A stretch of DNA of 36,984 bases from Azonexus sp. (GTDB lineage Bacteria; Pseudomonadota; Gammaproteobacteria; Burkholderiales; Rhodocyclaceae). The position numbers and the translations under genes are program-made. Below are positions 18,646 to 28,929 of the stretch, piece after piece. The notes under the pieces are model-generated. The model made no database searches. It was not told the DNA's origin and worked only from the letters and a program-made list of their open reading frames with translations. Where the stretch lies: positions 1-36,984 of the forward strand of contig JAITMS010000125.1 of NCBI GenBank assembly GCA_031277255.1, given 5' to 3'. Numbering within the stretch: the stretch's first letter is position 1; each line of letters begins with the position of its first letter.

Positions 18646-19865
18646 CCCGGCGAGTGTACCTTCTCCGCCGCCCCCCGGACGCGGCGCTGGGCCAGCGCGG
18701 CGAGGCCGCCGAGCAGCATCAGGCCGGTCATGCCGAGCGCGAGGTGGAGGGTTGTATCCCACAGCAGCGGCGCAATCAGCGCGGCGACCAGGCCATTGAA
18801 AGCCGATTGCAGAAAAGTCTGGCAGGAAGCGGCCAGACCGCGCTGGGCCGGGAAGGGATCGAGCGCCAGCAAGGTCAGGCTGGGCATCGCCACCGAGACG
18901 CCGGTGGTATAGACGAACAGCGGCAGGATGCTCCACGGCAAGCCGGGCGGCAGGGCGAGGTTGATGGCGAGGTTGAGCAGGGCGGCGGCAGCCATGAAGC
19001 CATAGCCGATGGCGATGGTCTGGTAGGGCGAACGCCTGCCCGCCAGCCAGCCGGATAGCGAGGAGCCGCACAAAAGCCCGCTCATGGCCGGGCCGAACAG
19101 CCAGAGAAAGGCCGTTTCCGGGAGATTCAGGTGGCGCATGAGAAAGACCGGCGCCGACAGGACGTAGATGAAGAAACCGCCAAAATTGAACGACAGCGCG
19201 GCGCAGGCAAAGAGGAAAAACGGCGAAGTCAGCACCCGCCGGTAGGTGCGCGCCAGATAGGCCGGTTGCATCGGCTGGCGGCTTTCCGGCGGCAAGGTTT
19301 CGGGTAGCCAGCGCCAGCAGGCGAACAACAGCGCGGCGGTCATCAGCGCCAGAAAGGCAAAGACCATGCGCCAGCCGAACAGGGTTTGCAGCCAGCCGCC
19401 AATCACCGGCGCGGCGGCGGGGGCGATGGCGAACATCATGGTGATCTGCGCCATCAGCCGTTGCGCCGCCGCGCCGTCAAAGAGGTCGCGGACGATGGCC
19501 CGGCTGATGACGATGCCCGCCCCGGCGGTGACGCCCTGCATGGCCCGCCACAGCCACAGTTGCTCGATGCTGGTGGCGGCCATGCAGCCCGCCGAAGCCA
19601 GGGCGAACAAAGCCAGGGCCGCGAGAATCACCCGCCGCCGCCCGAAGTGATCGGCAATCGCGCCATGCCACAGGGTCATCACGGCAAAGGCCAGCAGGTA
19701 GGACGACAGCGTTTGCTGCACCTCCAACTGGGACGCGCCGAGCTTGTCGGCCATGTCGTGAAAGGATGGCAGATAGGCGTCGATGGAAAACGGCCCGATG
19801 GCCGAAAGCGCCGCCAGCAACCAGGCAATGTGGCGCGTGTCGACGGCTTTCGGCGCTTCAGCCAC
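18642..19865 (-). CDS. Bcr/CflA-family multidrug efflux transporter (MFS)
   Basis: The protein has 407 residues with about 12 membrane segments. It shows the Bcr/CflA signature near the N-terminus (GPFSIDAYLPSFHDMADKLG) and the MFS loop motif ADHFGRRRVIL after segment 2. A motif C-like segment (VTAGAGIVISRAIVRDLF) lies in segment 5. I choose the GTG at 19865, which overlaps the comM stop by eight bases and gives the family's usual length; no in-frame ATG fits. The family expels drugs such as bicyclomycin and chloramphenicol and sometimes sulfonamides or cysteine; the substrate here is unknown. Confidence 0.9.
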   Translation of the reverse strand: MAEAPKAVDTRHIAWLLAALSAIGPFSIDAYLPSFHDMADKLGASQLEVQQTLSSYLLAFAVMTLWHGAIADHFGRRRVILAALALFALASAGCMAATSIEQLWLWRAMQGVTAGAGIVISRAIVRDLFDGAAAQRLMAQITMMFAIAPAAAPVIGGWLQTLFGWRMVFAFLALMTAALLFACWRWLPETLPPESRQPMQPAYLARTYRRVLTSPFFLFACAALSFNFGGFFIYVLSAPVFLMRHLNLPETAFLWLFGPAMSGLLCGSSLSGWLAGRRSPYQTIAIGYGFMAAAALLNLAINLALPPGLPWSILPLFVYTTGVSVAMPSLTLLALDPFPAQRGLAASCQTFLQSAFNGLVAALIAPLLWDTTLHLALGMTGLMLLGGLAALAQRRVRGAAEKVHSPG

Positions 19866-21348
19866 GCGCCGCCCGACGGTACTGGATGGCCTCGGCGACA
19901 TGAGCGGCGCCGATCTGGTCGCTGCCCGCCAGATCGGCAATGCTGCGGGCAACGCGCAGGATGCGGTGCCAGCCGCGCGCCGAGAGGCCAAGACTGTGAC
20001 TGGCCTGTTCGAGCAACCGGCCGCCCGTGGCGTCAGGGGCGCAGCGGGCGTCGACTTCGGCGCTGGACAGCCGCGCGTTGACCTTGCCCTGGCGGTCGAG
20101 TTGCCGCTGGCGGGCGGCGAGGACGCGCTGGCGCACCGTCGCCGAGTTTTCGCCCGCCGCCTTGCCGCGCAGTTCTTCCGGCGGCAGGGCGGGAACGTCA
20201 AGGAGGAGGTCGATACGGTCGAGAAAAGGGCCGGAGAGCTTGCCGCGATAACGGGCAATCTGATCCGGCGTGCACCGGCAGCGCCCGCTGGCCGCGCCGT
20301 AATGGCCGCAGGGACAGGGATTCATCGCCGCGATCAGTTGAAAATCGGCGGGAAATTCCGCCTGACGGGCAGCGCGGGCGATGTGGATGCGCCCGGTTTC
20401 CAGCGGCTCGCGCAGGGTTTCCAGCACCTTGCGGTCGAATTCCGGCAATTCGTCGAGAAACAGAATGCCCTGGTGGGCGAGGCTGATTTCGCCCGGGCGC
20501 GGCGGATTGCCGCCGCCGACCATAGCCACGGCGGAAGCCGAATGATGCGGCTGGCGATAGGGGCGGCGGCCAAAGTTGTGCGGGCGGAAATGCCCGGCCA
20601 GCGACAGAACGGCGGCGGAAGCGCGGGCCTCCGCCGGGTCGAGATCGGGCATCAGACCGGGCAGGCGGGCGGCAAGCATGGATTTACCCGCGCCGGGCGG
20701 GCCGATCAGGAGGAGCGAATGATGACCGGCGGCGGCAATCTCAAGGGCGCGCCTGGCCTGGGCCTGGCCGCGCACGTCAGCGAGATCGGGCAGCAGCGGC
20801 GCGGCCTCGCTGACGACGGGAACGGCGACGGCCAGCGATTGCCGCCCGCTCAGGTGAGCGCAGACGGCGAGCAGCGAATCGGCGGCGAGAATGTTGCCGC
20901 CGCCCAGGGCCGCTTCCGCCGCGCTCTCGGCGGGCAGGATGAACTGGCGGCGGCAGTCGCCGCACCCCAGCGCCATCGCCAAAGCCCCGCGCACCGGGCG
21001 CAAACCGCCGGAAAGCGAGAGTTCACCGGCAAATTCGTAATCGGCGAGCGGCGGCCCCGGTAACTGCCCGCTGGCGGCGAGCAGCGCCAGAGCAATCGGC
21101 AGATCAAAGCGGCCCGACTCCTTGGGCAGATCGGCGGGGGCGAGATTGACGGTGAGGCGTTTATTGGGAAACTCAAAGCCGGAATTGACAATCGCCGCCC
21201 GCACCCGGTCACGGGCTTCCTTGACCTCGGTATCGGGCAGGCCGACCAGCGTGAAATTGGGCAAGCCGTTGGCGACGTGGACTTCAACCGTTACCGGCGG
21301 CGCGTTAAGACCATCCAGTCCGCGACTGTGAGCGATGGCCAGGGCCAT
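19858..21348 (-). CDS. comM: ComM/YifB Mg-chelatase-like AAA+ ATPase
   Basis: The 496-residue protein has the ComM N-terminal domain (FTLVGLPDTEVKEARDRVRA, FDLPIALALLAASGQLP), Walker A GPPGAGKSML near residue 217, Walker B GILFLDELPEF, and a C-terminal Mg-chelatase domain with the cysteine cluster MNPCPCGHYG and CRC. ComM is a hexameric helicase that promotes branch migration during natural transformation (established for Vibrio and Haemophilus). It follows ubiK with a three-base gap and overlaps the MFS gene, so the three are probably one transcript. Confidence 0.96.
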   Translation of the reverse strand: MALAIAHSRGLDGLNAPPVTVEVHVANGLPNFTLVGLPDTEVKEARDRVRAAIVNSGFEFPNKRLTVNLAPADLPKESGRFDLPIALALLAASGQLPGPPLADYEFAGELSLSGGLRPVRGALAMALGCGDCRRQFILPAESAAEAALGGGNILAADSLLAVCAHLSGRQSLAVAVPVVSEAAPLLPDLADVRGQAQARRALEIAAAGHHSLLLIGPPGAGKSMLAARLPGLMPDLDPAEARASAAVLSLAGHFRPHNFGRRPYRQPHHSASAVAMVGGGNPPRPGEISLAHQGILFLDELPEFDRKVLETLREPLETGRIHIARAARQAEFPADFQLIAAMNPCPCGHYGAASGRCRCTPDQIARYRGKLSGPFLDRIDLLLDVPALPPEELRGKAAGENSATVRQRVLAARQRQLDRQGKVNARLSSAEVDARCAPDATGGRLLEQASHSLGLSARGWHRILRVARSIADLAGSDQIGAAHVAEAIQYRRAARG

Positions 21349-21351
21349 GAC

Positions 21352-21594
21352 TTACGGCTCGCCGCGAGCCTTTTCCAGCGCCTCGACGCGGGTTTCGAGT
21401 TCCTTCAAGCGGGCGCAGGCGCGAGCCAGCACCTCGGCCTGAATATCGAATTCCTCGCGGGTGACCAGATCGAGCCTGGCAAACGCCCCACTGACCAGCG
21501 CCCTGGCGTTTTTTTCAAAATCCTTGACCGGCGACTGCGCCATCAGGGCGCTCATTTTGGCGCTGATTTCTTCGAGAAACTTGGGATCGAGCAT
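21352..21594 (-). CDS. ubiK: UbiK/BMFP-family ubiquinone biosynthesis accessory factor
   Basis: The 80-residue protein begins MLDPKFLEEISAKM, has an amphipathic N-terminal helix, and ends in a coiled coil (LKELETRVEALEKA), the pattern of the BMFP/YqiC family. Escherichia UbiK binds UbiJ and helps the soluble ubiquinone-synthesis complex. Start is supported by GGAGGAAG upstream. Adjacency to comM is common in betaproteobacteria. Confidence 0.92.
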   Translation of the reverse strand: MLDPKFLEEISAKMSALMAQSPVKDFEKNARALVSGAFARLDLVTREEFDIQAEVLARACARLKELETRVEALEKARGEP

Positions 21595-21692
21595 GGTCTT
21601 CCTCCGTCGGTGCGGCAGTTTAGCACAGCGCCATGAGGGCGGCTTTGGGGCATTTGCGCGATAATGCGCTCTTTTACGCGAGGCAGACGACC

Positions 21693-22457
21693 ATGCGTAT
21701 CGTCCAGTTATCCGACCTTCACCTCCGCCCCGGCAGCCTTTACAGCGGCATCGACCCGTGGGCCGCCTGGCGGCAGGCGCTTGACCGGGCGGCCGCGCTA
21801 GCCCCCGACCTGCTGCTGATTACCGGCGATCTGGCCGACGATGGTGCAGCGGCGACTTATCAGCAACTGGCCGAATCCCTGCGCGCATCCGGCTTCGCCC
21901 ATGCCGTGCTGCCCGGCAACCACGATGAGCGGGCCGCCCTGCGCGCCGCCTTTGCCGGGCAACACTGGTCGCATCGAGAACTCGCCTGCCAGCGGGTCGA
22001 TGTCGGCGAATTTACCCTGCTGCTCCTCGACACCATGATCGCTGGCGTTCCCGGCGGCGAATTTACCCCAGCCCAAGAAGCCTGGCTCAATCAGCATTGC
22101 CCCCGCGAGCGCCGGGTTCTGCTGGCCATGCACCATCCGCCAACGGCGGTCGGCATCCCCATTCTCGACACCATCGCCTGCGCCAACAGCGACCGACTGG
22201 CCGCCTGGCTCGCCGGACGGCCCCATGTCGAAGCCATCTTCTGCGGCCACGTGCACCGGCTGGTGCTGACCACGCTGGCAGGGCGGCCATTGATGATCGC
22301 GCCATCCACGGTACACCAGATCGCCCTGCAAGACGGCCCCCTCGCCTACACCCTCGAACCCCCCGGCTTCCTGATCCACGACGGGCTGCCGGGGCAGCCG
22401 CTACGCAGCCACTACCTACCGCTAGCGACAGCGCCGGTCATCAATTACCCGGAATAG
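21693..22457 (+). CDS. cpdA: Calcineurin-like phosphodiesterase, CpdA type
   Basis: From the ATG at 21693 the protein has 254 residues. The class III phosphodiesterase motifs are complete and in order: DLHLRP (with SD before it), GDLADDG, GNHDER, MHHPP and GHVHR; these bind two metal ions. Length and motif spacing match CpdA, which hydrolyses cAMP in many proteobacteria; other cyclic-nucleotide substrates are possible in this family. A GATAAT at 21660-21665 may be the -10 of its promoter but no -35 is convincing. The stop is four bases from the convergent isochorismatase-type gene. Confidence 0.87.
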   Translation: MRIVQLSDLHLRPGSLYSGIDPWAAWRQALDRAAALAPDLLLITGDLADDGAAATYQQLAESLRASGFAHAVLPGNHDERAALRAAFAGQHWSHRELACQRVDVGEFTLLLLDTMIAGVPGGEFTPAQEAWLNQHCPRERRVLLAMHHPPTAVGIPILDTIACANSDRLAAWLAGRPHVEAIFCGHVHRLVLTTLAGRPLMIAPSTVHQIALQDGPLAYTLEPPGFLIHDGLPGQPLRSHYLPLATAPVINYPE

Positions 22458-22461
22458 CCCG

Positions 22462-23004
22462 CTACTTGATGAGCGGCAGCATGGCGCGAAATTCATCGGT
22501 CGCCGCTTGCCGCAGCCACTCGAACAACACCATTTCAGTCGTCACCACCTGCACGCCCAGAGCGCGCAGGCGGGCGATGGCGGTTTCCTTGCTGGCGGGC
22601 GTGCGCGAGGATGAGGCGTCGGCGACGAGAAAAACCTGAAAATCCGCTTCGAGCAAGCCACAAGCCGTTTGCAGCACGCAGACGTGGGTTTCGGTGCCGG
22701 TCAGAATGATCTGGCGGCGGCGGGTGGCCCGCAACAGGTCGAGGATGCCCGGCTCGGCGGCGCAGGAAAAACAGGTTTTCTCGAAAAAACGCGCCTCTCC
22801 GGCGGCTTCCCGAATGGCGGGCAGGCTGGGGCCGAGGCCGCGCACGTATTGTTCGGAAACAAAGGTCGGCACGGCCAGTTGCCCGGCGGCGCGGAGCAGA
22901 CGCACCGAATTGGCGGTGACGATTTCGTTTTGGTGAATCGCTGGGGCCAGTTTTTCCTGAATATCGACGACCAGCAGGAGGGAATTTTCGCGGGAGATCA
23001 GCAT
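22462..23004 (-). CDS. Isochorismatase-fold cysteine hydrolase
   Basis: This 180-residue protein has the catalytic triad of the family: Asp14 (VVDIQEK), Lys76 (FFEKTCFSC) and Cys109 (TETHVCVLQ), with the cis-peptide segment before the Cys. It resembles YcaC-like hydrolases of unknown natural substrate rather than true isochorismatases; no siderophore genes are near. The region just upstream of its ATG is a short direct-repeat array, so no standard ribosome-binding site is seen. Confidence 0.9.
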   Translation of the reverse strand: MLISRENSLLLVVDIQEKLAPAIHQNEIVTANSVRLLRAAGQLAVPTFVSEQYVRGLGPSLPAIREAAGEARFFEKTCFSCAAEPGILDLLRATRRRQIILTGTETHVCVLQTACGLLEADFQVFLVADASSSRTPASKETAIARLRALGVQVVTTEMVLFEWLRQAATDEFRAMLPLIK

Positions 23005-23008
23005 GGCG

Positions 23009-23037
23009 GGGATCAGGGATCAGGTATCGGGGATCAG
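23009..23037. repeat. Short GGATCAG direct repeats
   Basis: Three copies of GGATCAG (23010-23016, 23017-23023, 23031-23037), the last after a degenerate GTATCGG unit. They lie where the ribosome-binding site of the isochorismatase-type gene should be. Confidence 0.7.
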
Positions 23038-23117
23038 TGAGGAAGTGATGGGATTGTCGCATGTTGCCTGTCGGGCTGGCGTGGCGGTGGTCAACACTTG
23101 ATTTCTTTGGGCACCTT

Positions 23118-23138
23118 GGTAATAATAATTTTATTACC
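23118..23138 (+). promoter_or_regulatory. Palindromic operator/promoter of the toxin-antitoxin pair
   Basis: GGTAATAA (23118-23125) and TTATTACC (23131-23138) form a perfect 8-bp inverted repeat with a 5-base A/T spacer, in otherwise G/C-rich DNA. It ends 16 bases before the antitoxin ATG. Such a palindrome over the promoter is the usual autoregulatory site of ribbon-helix-helix antitoxins (family knowledge). Confidence 0.65.
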
Positions 23139-23154
23139 CCATTGGAGGCGACAC

Positions 23155-23409
23155 ATGACCACCACCGTCAAACTGCCCAATGCGCTGGAGCTGGCGCTGC
23201 GTCAGCGTTGCGCCGCGGAGGGGCGCTCGATCAGCGAGGTGATGCGCGACGCGCTGACGGCCTATCTGGAAACGCCTGCCGCGCCTGCTTCGGCCTGGCA
23301 ACTGGGCGCTGACCTGTTCGGCCTGCACGCTGGCCCGACCGATCTGGCGACGGCCCGCAAACGCCACGTCGCCGATATTTGGGGCGAGAAACACCGCGCC
23401 GCGTCATGA
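23155..23409 (+). CDS. Ribbon-helix-helix (CopG-type) antitoxin
   Basis: The 84-residue protein has GGAGG six bases before the ATG at 23155. The N-terminus TTTVKLPNALELALRQ, then EGRSISEVMRDALTAYL, is a ribbon-helix-helix: one beta strand followed by two helices with the turn GRS. The C-terminal part (about 50-84) would bind and block the toxin. Its stop overlaps the toxin start (ATGA), so the pair is translationally coupled. Confidence 0.88.
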   Translation: MTTTVKLPNALELALRQRCAAEGRSISEVMRDALTAYLETPAAPASAWQLGADLFGLHAGPTDLATARKRHVADIWGEKHRAAS

Positions 23410-23897
23410 GCGAGGATTCGCGCCTCGATCCGGGCGTGCAGGAAGTCAGAATGCCCTATCTCGTCGATACGCTGCCGCGTGGCGTGCTGGCCGACAGCGG
23501 CCCGCTCATTGCCTTGTTCAACGCGGCGGATGATTGGCACGCCCGCGTCCTGCAATGGCTCAAAGACCACCCGGAAGCGCGGCTGATTTCCACCTGGCCG
23601 GTGCTGACCGAGGTTTGCGCCTTGCTGGCGCGGCGCATTCACAATCGGGCGGCGCTCGATTTTCTCCTCTGGGTCGAACGCGGCGGCCTCGATCTCGATC
23701 GCGCCGATCTCGCCAGCCTCTCCGAAGTCCGCCGCATCAGCCAGCGTTTCGCCAGCCTGCCCTTTGATCTAGCCGACGCTTCCATCGCCGAAGCGGCGGC
23801 GCGCCTTGGCATCAACGCCATCCTCAGCATTGACACTGATTTCGACGTTTACCGCGACAGCCAGGGGCAACCGCTGCGGAATCTGCTGCGGCATTGA
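23406..23897 (+). CDS. PIN-domain toxin (VapC-like RNase)
   Basis: The 163-residue protein has a PIN domain with its acidic residues in place: Asp30 (LADSGPLIALFN), Glu69 (VLTEVCALLAR), Asp124 (DLADASIAEAAARLG) and Asp143/145 (SIDTDF). PIN toxins cut tRNA or rRNA in a metal-dependent way (family knowledge). Start at 23406 overlaps the antitoxin stop; a later ATG at 23451 would also keep the domain whole. The last 74 bases overlap the 3' end of cobC on the other strand. Confidence 0.88.
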   Translation: MSEDSRLDPGVQEVRMPYLVDTLPRGVLADSGPLIALFNAADDWHARVLQWLKDHPEARLISTWPVLTEVCALLARRIHNRAALDFLLWVERGGLDLDRADLASLSEVRRISQRFASLPFDLADASIAEAAARLGINAILSIDTDFDVYRDSQGQPLRNLLRH

Positions 23898-24423
23898 CCG
23901 CCCGCACGTTGAGCCTCAACACCGTCCGACCACCATAGGCCGGACTGAAGTCGAGGCAGGCGCTGATGGGTTTGCCGATGGCGGCGGCGTTGAGGGCGCG
24001 GATGATGCCGGCGTGGGTGACGAGCATGGCTTCCGGCGTGTCCAGCGTGGCGATGAAGGCGAGAGCGCGATGCTGCAACTGGCTTGGCGATTCGCCGCCG
24101 GGCGGGGTGTAGTTGGCGATGTCGGCGGCCCAGGCGTCAAGTTCGTGGCGTGGGATGTCTGCCCACGGGCGGCCTTCCCAGGCGCCGAAATTGATTTCCC
24201 GCAGGCGCTCGTCAAAGATCGGCGCAGGGTGCAGGGCCAGGGCCAGTTCGCGGCAGCGGCGTAAGGGGCTGCTCCAGAGGGGCAGATGCGGCGGCAGTTC
24301 GGCGCGCAGCCGGGCGGCGATGGGGGCGGCGGATTCGGCGGGCAGGTCGAGCTGGCCGTAACAGATGCCCGGCGCGATTTGCGGTGCGGGGTGACGGATC
24401 AGATGCAGCGTCAAACCGGCCAT
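23824..24423 (-). CDS. cobC: Histidine phosphatase, alpha-ribazole phosphatase CobC
   Basis: The 199-residue protein starts at 24423, inside the end of cobS (13-base overlap). It has the phosphatase motif LIRHPAP, the cobalamin-type APGICYGQLDLP, WSSPLRRCRELA, the acid-base Glu in INFGAWEGRPW, and the second His in LVTHAGIIRA. CobC removes the phosphate of alpha-ribazole phosphate (or of cobalamin phosphate) late in B12 synthesis. The classical RHG is RHP here, which I recall as common in cobalamin-linked members. The last 20 or so residues, after LRLNVRAVNAA, run antisense through the end of the PIN toxin gene and look unlike the family. Confidence 0.88.
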   Translation of the reverse strand: MAGLTLHLIRHPAPQIAPGICYGQLDLPAESAAPIAARLRAELPPHLPLWSSPLRRCRELALALHPAPIFDERLREINFGAWEGRPWADIPRHELDAWAADIANYTPPGGESPSQLQHRALAFIATLDTPEAMLVTHAGIIRALNAAAIGKPISACLDFSPAYGGRTVLRLNVRAVNAAADSAAVAPGCRGKRRNQCQC

Positions 24424-25172
24424 GCTGCCAGCACGCCAAGATAGAAGGCGATTTCGGCGACTTGCTGGGTCGCGCCCAGACAGTCGCCGGTGTAGCCGCC
24501 CAGCCAGCGGCGGAATTTGGCCGCCAGCCACAGGGTCGCCAGCGCCGCCAGCAGGCAGCCCATCAGCGCCTCTGGCCACGGCAGCGGCAGGAGGCCGAGA
24601 ACGGCAAAGGCGGTCGCCACGGCCAGGCCGCCCGCCGACAGCCGGGTGGCCAACGGTTTGGCCTTGCTGTTCGAGTCATCGCGGACATAGTTCATGCTGG
24701 CGAGCAGCAGCGTCGCGGCATAGCGCGAAACGGCGTGAGCGGCGAGCATGGCCAACGGCGCGAGCGGCGGGGCGATGGCGCAAAGGAGAACGAATTTCCC
24801 GGTCAGGCCGAGCCACAGGGCGACCGCGCCGAAGCTGCCGAGGCGCGAATCCTGCATGATTTCGAGAATCCGCGTTTTGTCCCAGCCGCCGCCCAGGCCG
24901 TCCGCCGTATCGGCGAGGCCGTCTTCGTGAAAAGCGCCGGTGAGGTAAATCGTCGCCGCCATCGACAGCAGCGCGGCGACGGCGGGCGGCCACAGCGGCA
25001 GTGCGGCGAGATAGACGAGGGCGGCCAGCGCGCCGACGAGGAGGCCGACCGCCGGAAAGTAACGGGCGGCGGCGTCGAGCATGGCTGCCGAATGGCCGAC
25101 CCGGGCTGGAACCGGCAGACGGGTGAAAAAACGGATGGCGGCGAAAAAATACGCGGCTTCGCGGCGCAGCAT
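24411..25172 (-). CDS. cobS: Adenosylcobinamide-GDP ribazoletransferase (cobalamin synthase) CobS
   Basis: This 253-residue membrane protein has about six or seven segments. It begins with FFAAIRFFTRLPVP and has the family motif GAFHEDGLADTADGLGGG, followed by RILEIMQDSRLGSFG and RYAATLL. It joins adenosylcobinamide-GDP and alpha-ribazole (phosphate) at the membrane, giving cobalamin. The start overlaps the cobT stop by one base and the end overlaps cobC. Confidence 0.96.
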   Translation of the reverse strand: MLRREAAYFFAAIRFFTRLPVPARVGHSAAMLDAAARYFPAVGLLVGALAALVYLAALPLWPPAVAALLSMAATIYLTGAFHEDGLADTADGLGGGWDKTRILEIMQDSRLGSFGAVALWLGLTGKFVLLCAIAPPLAPLAMLAAHAVSRYAATLLLASMNYVRDDSNSKAKPLATRLSAGGLAVATAFAVLGLLPLPWPEALMGCLLAALATLWLAAKFRRWLGGYTGDCLGATQQVAEIAFYLGVLAAWPV

Positions 25173-26221
25173 CAGGTTTTATCCGCCACGCCAGCCGAGG
25201 CAAAACTCGCCATGTCGTTGAGGAAAGCGACCGCCGCTTTGACCAGCGGGAAGGCCAGCGCCGCCCCGCTGCCTTCGCCAAGACAGAGGCCGAGATCAAG
25301 CAGCGGCTCGCCGCCGAGCGCCCGCAACTGAGCCTGATGGCCCGGCTCCGCCGAACGGTGGCAAAAGACGCAATAGTCGGTCAGGCCCGGATAGAGCCGC
25401 TTGGCCGTGAGCGCCACGGCGCCGACGATGAAGCCGTCAATGAGCAGCAGCATCCGCGCTTCCGCCGCCGCCAGCATGGCCCCCAGCATCATCGCCATTT
25501 CGAAGCCGCCAAATTCGGCCATCACCGCCAGCGGCTCATTGCCGCCGCCGCTGTCGCGGTAGCGTTGCAGCGCCTGTTTGAGCAGGGCTTGTTTGCGTTG
25601 CAAGCCCGCGTCATCCAGCCCCGTGCCCCGGCCAATGCAGCCGCTCAGCGGCGTTCCCGTCAGGCAATGGGTGAGCAGCGAGGCGGCGGCGGTGTTGCCG
25701 ATGCCCATGTCGCCAAAGCCGATTACATTGCAGCCGTTGGCGGCCAGATTGCGGACGATTTCCGCGCCGCGGGCGATAGCCTGGTCGCGCTGCGCCGCCG
25801 TCATCGCCGCCTGTTCGAGATAATTGGCCGTGCCGGGCGCGACCTTGGCCTGGATCAAGCCCGGACGATCGCCAAAGTCGTGGGCGACGCCGGCATCGAC
25901 AATGGCCAGATCGAGGCCGTTCTGCCGGGCAAAAACATTGATCGCCGCGCCCCCGGCGAGATAGTTTTCGACCATCTGCCAGGTCACTTCCTGCGGATAG
26001 GCCGAAACGCCCTCCCGCGCGATGCCGTGGTCACCGGCAAAGACCAGCAAGTGCGGCTGGCGGCACTCTGGATCGAGGCGCTGCTGAATCAGGCCGATCT
26101 GCCGGGCCAGTTTTTCCAGTTGCCCCAGCGAACCGCGCGGCTTGGTTTTGTGGTCGATCTTGTCCTGAAGCGCAGCAACCAGCGCCGGACCGGGCGCGTT
26201 GATGGAAAAGGAGACGGACAC
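25172..26221 (-). CDS. cobT: Nicotinate-nucleotide:dimethylbenzimidazole phosphoribosyltransferase CobT
   Basis: The 349-residue protein begins at a GTG (26221) with GGAAAA about nine bases upstream. Family motifs: [47 protein letters not shown], and the C-terminal catalytic Glu in [15 protein letters not shown]. It transfers ribose phosphate to dimethylbenzimidazole (made by BluB, encoded 1 kb away) to give alpha-ribazole phosphate. First gene of the leftward cobT-cobS-cobC operon. Upstream lies a dispersed repeat, not a riboswitch. Confidence 0.96.
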   Translation of the reverse strand: MSVSFSINAPGPALVAALQDKIDHKTKPRGSLGQLEKLARQIGLIQQRLDPECRQPHLLVFAGDHGIAREGVSAYPQEVTWQMVENYLAGGAAINVFARQNGLDLAIVDAGVAHDFGDRPGLIQAKVAPGTANYLEQAAMTAAQRDQAIARGAEIVRNLAANGCNVIGFGDMGIGNTAAASLLTHCLTGTPLSGCIGRGTGLDDAGLQRKQALLKQALQRYRDSGGGNEPLAVMAEFGGFEMAMMLGAMLAAAEARMLLLIDGFIVGAVALTAKRLYPGLTDYCVFCHRSAEPGHQAQLRALGGEPLLDLGLCLGEGSGAALAFPLVKAAVAFLNDMASFASAGVADKT

Positions 26222-26258
26222 GGGTGTTTTTCCGATGTGGGAGAGGGGGATTATAGGT

Positions 26259-26408
26259 CAGAGGACAGAAGACTGAGGACAGAGGACTGAGGGGTGGTCT
26301 GTTATCTGTGGTCAGTAAAATTTGCGGCGGCGGAGCCGCCGGTAACTAACTGTGAATACTGCCCACTGAACACCGCTCTGTCTTCAGTCCTCTGTCCTCA
26401 GTCCTCTG
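26259..26408. repeat. MITE-like ~150-bp dispersed repeat, copy A (cobT-cobU intergenic)
   Basis: The left end is CAGAGGACAGAAGACTGAGG and the right end GTCCTCTGTCCTCAGTCCTC, so the termini are imperfect inverted repeats made of CTGAGGACAGA-like units. The centre holds the palindrome GGCGGCGGAGCCGCC (26323-26337 region). The same arrangement with related sequence occurs at 34738-34885. It fills most of the divergent promoter region of cobT and cobU and ends 11 bases before the cobU start. Confidence 0.85.
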
Positions 26409-26419
26409 AATCACCGACA

Positions 26420-27025
26420 ATGCGAGCGATGAAGCAACTGATTCTCGGCGGCGCTCGCTCCGGTAAAAGTCTGCTCGCCGAACGGCGGGCGATGGCGAGC
26501 GGGCGGCGCGTCATCTATCTGGCGACGGCAACGGCGGGCGATGATGAAATGGCCCGCCGTATCGCTCATCACCGCGCCCGGCGGCCAGCGGCCTGGGAGT
26601 CTGTCGAAGAACCGCTCTATCTGGCCGCCCGTCTGCGTCAACTGGCGGCTGCCGACACCTGCCTCCTCGTCGATTGCCTGACCTTGTGGCTCTCCAATCT
26701 GCTCTACGCCGGAACCGCCGCCGCTCAAGCCGAAGCGGGCGAAGCGGTGGATTGTCCGCTGCTCGCCGCCGAGACGGCGGCGCTGGCCGAGACGCTGCCG
26801 CAACTGCCGGGGCAGGTGATTCTGGTGAGCAACGAAGTCGGCTCCGGCATCATCCCGATGCACCCCGTCGCCCGCCGCTTTGCCGACGAACAAGGCCGCC
26901 TCAACCAGCGCCTCGCCGCCATCTGCGACCGTGTCACTTTGGTCGTCGCCGGACTGCCGCTGGAACTCAAATCTCCGGCAGCCAGCCTCGACGCCAACTT
27001 GCCAGCCCCGCCTTCCCTCCTTTAG
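26420..27025 (+). CDS. cobU: Adenosylcobinamide kinase / guanylyltransferase CobU (CobP)
   Basis: The protein has 201 residues from ATG 26420; ATG 26429 (MKQLILGG) is just as possible. Walker A GGARSGKS comes right after the start, then the phosphate-His region RIAHHRARRP, LLVDCLTLWLSNLL, ILVSNEVGSGIIP and FADEQGRLNQRLA. It phosphorylates adenosylcobinamide and then adds GMP. The frame stays open upstream through the dispersed repeat, but nothing supports that extension as coding. It is followed by a cobalamin riboswitch and then bluB, so this gene lies outside the riboswitch-controlled unit. Confidence 0.95.
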   Translation: MRAMKQLILGGARSGKSLLAERRAMASGRRVIYLATATAGDDEMARRIAHHRARRPAAWESVEEPLYLAARLRQLAAADTCLLVDCLTLWLSNLLYAGTAAAQAEAGEAVDCPLLAAETAALAETLPQLPGQVILVSNEVGSGIIPMHPVARRFADEQGRLNQRLAAICDRVTLVVAGLPLELKSPAASLDANLPAPPSLL

Positions 27026-27053
27026 CATCGCGTCTGCCCGGTTTGATCGGGTG

Positions 27054-28921
<1,868 letters not shown>

Positions 28922-28929
<8 letters not shown>

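Noticed and set aside
23009-23037. CRISPR-like short repeats
   Set aside because: Units are only 7 bases, nearly contiguous and few, with no spacers; no cas genes or CRISPR arrays occur anywhere in the window.
26294-26419. N-terminal extension of CobU through the dispersed repeat
   Set aside because: CobU proteins begin a few residues before the Walker A motif; the extension is encoded by repeat DNA and has no family similarity.
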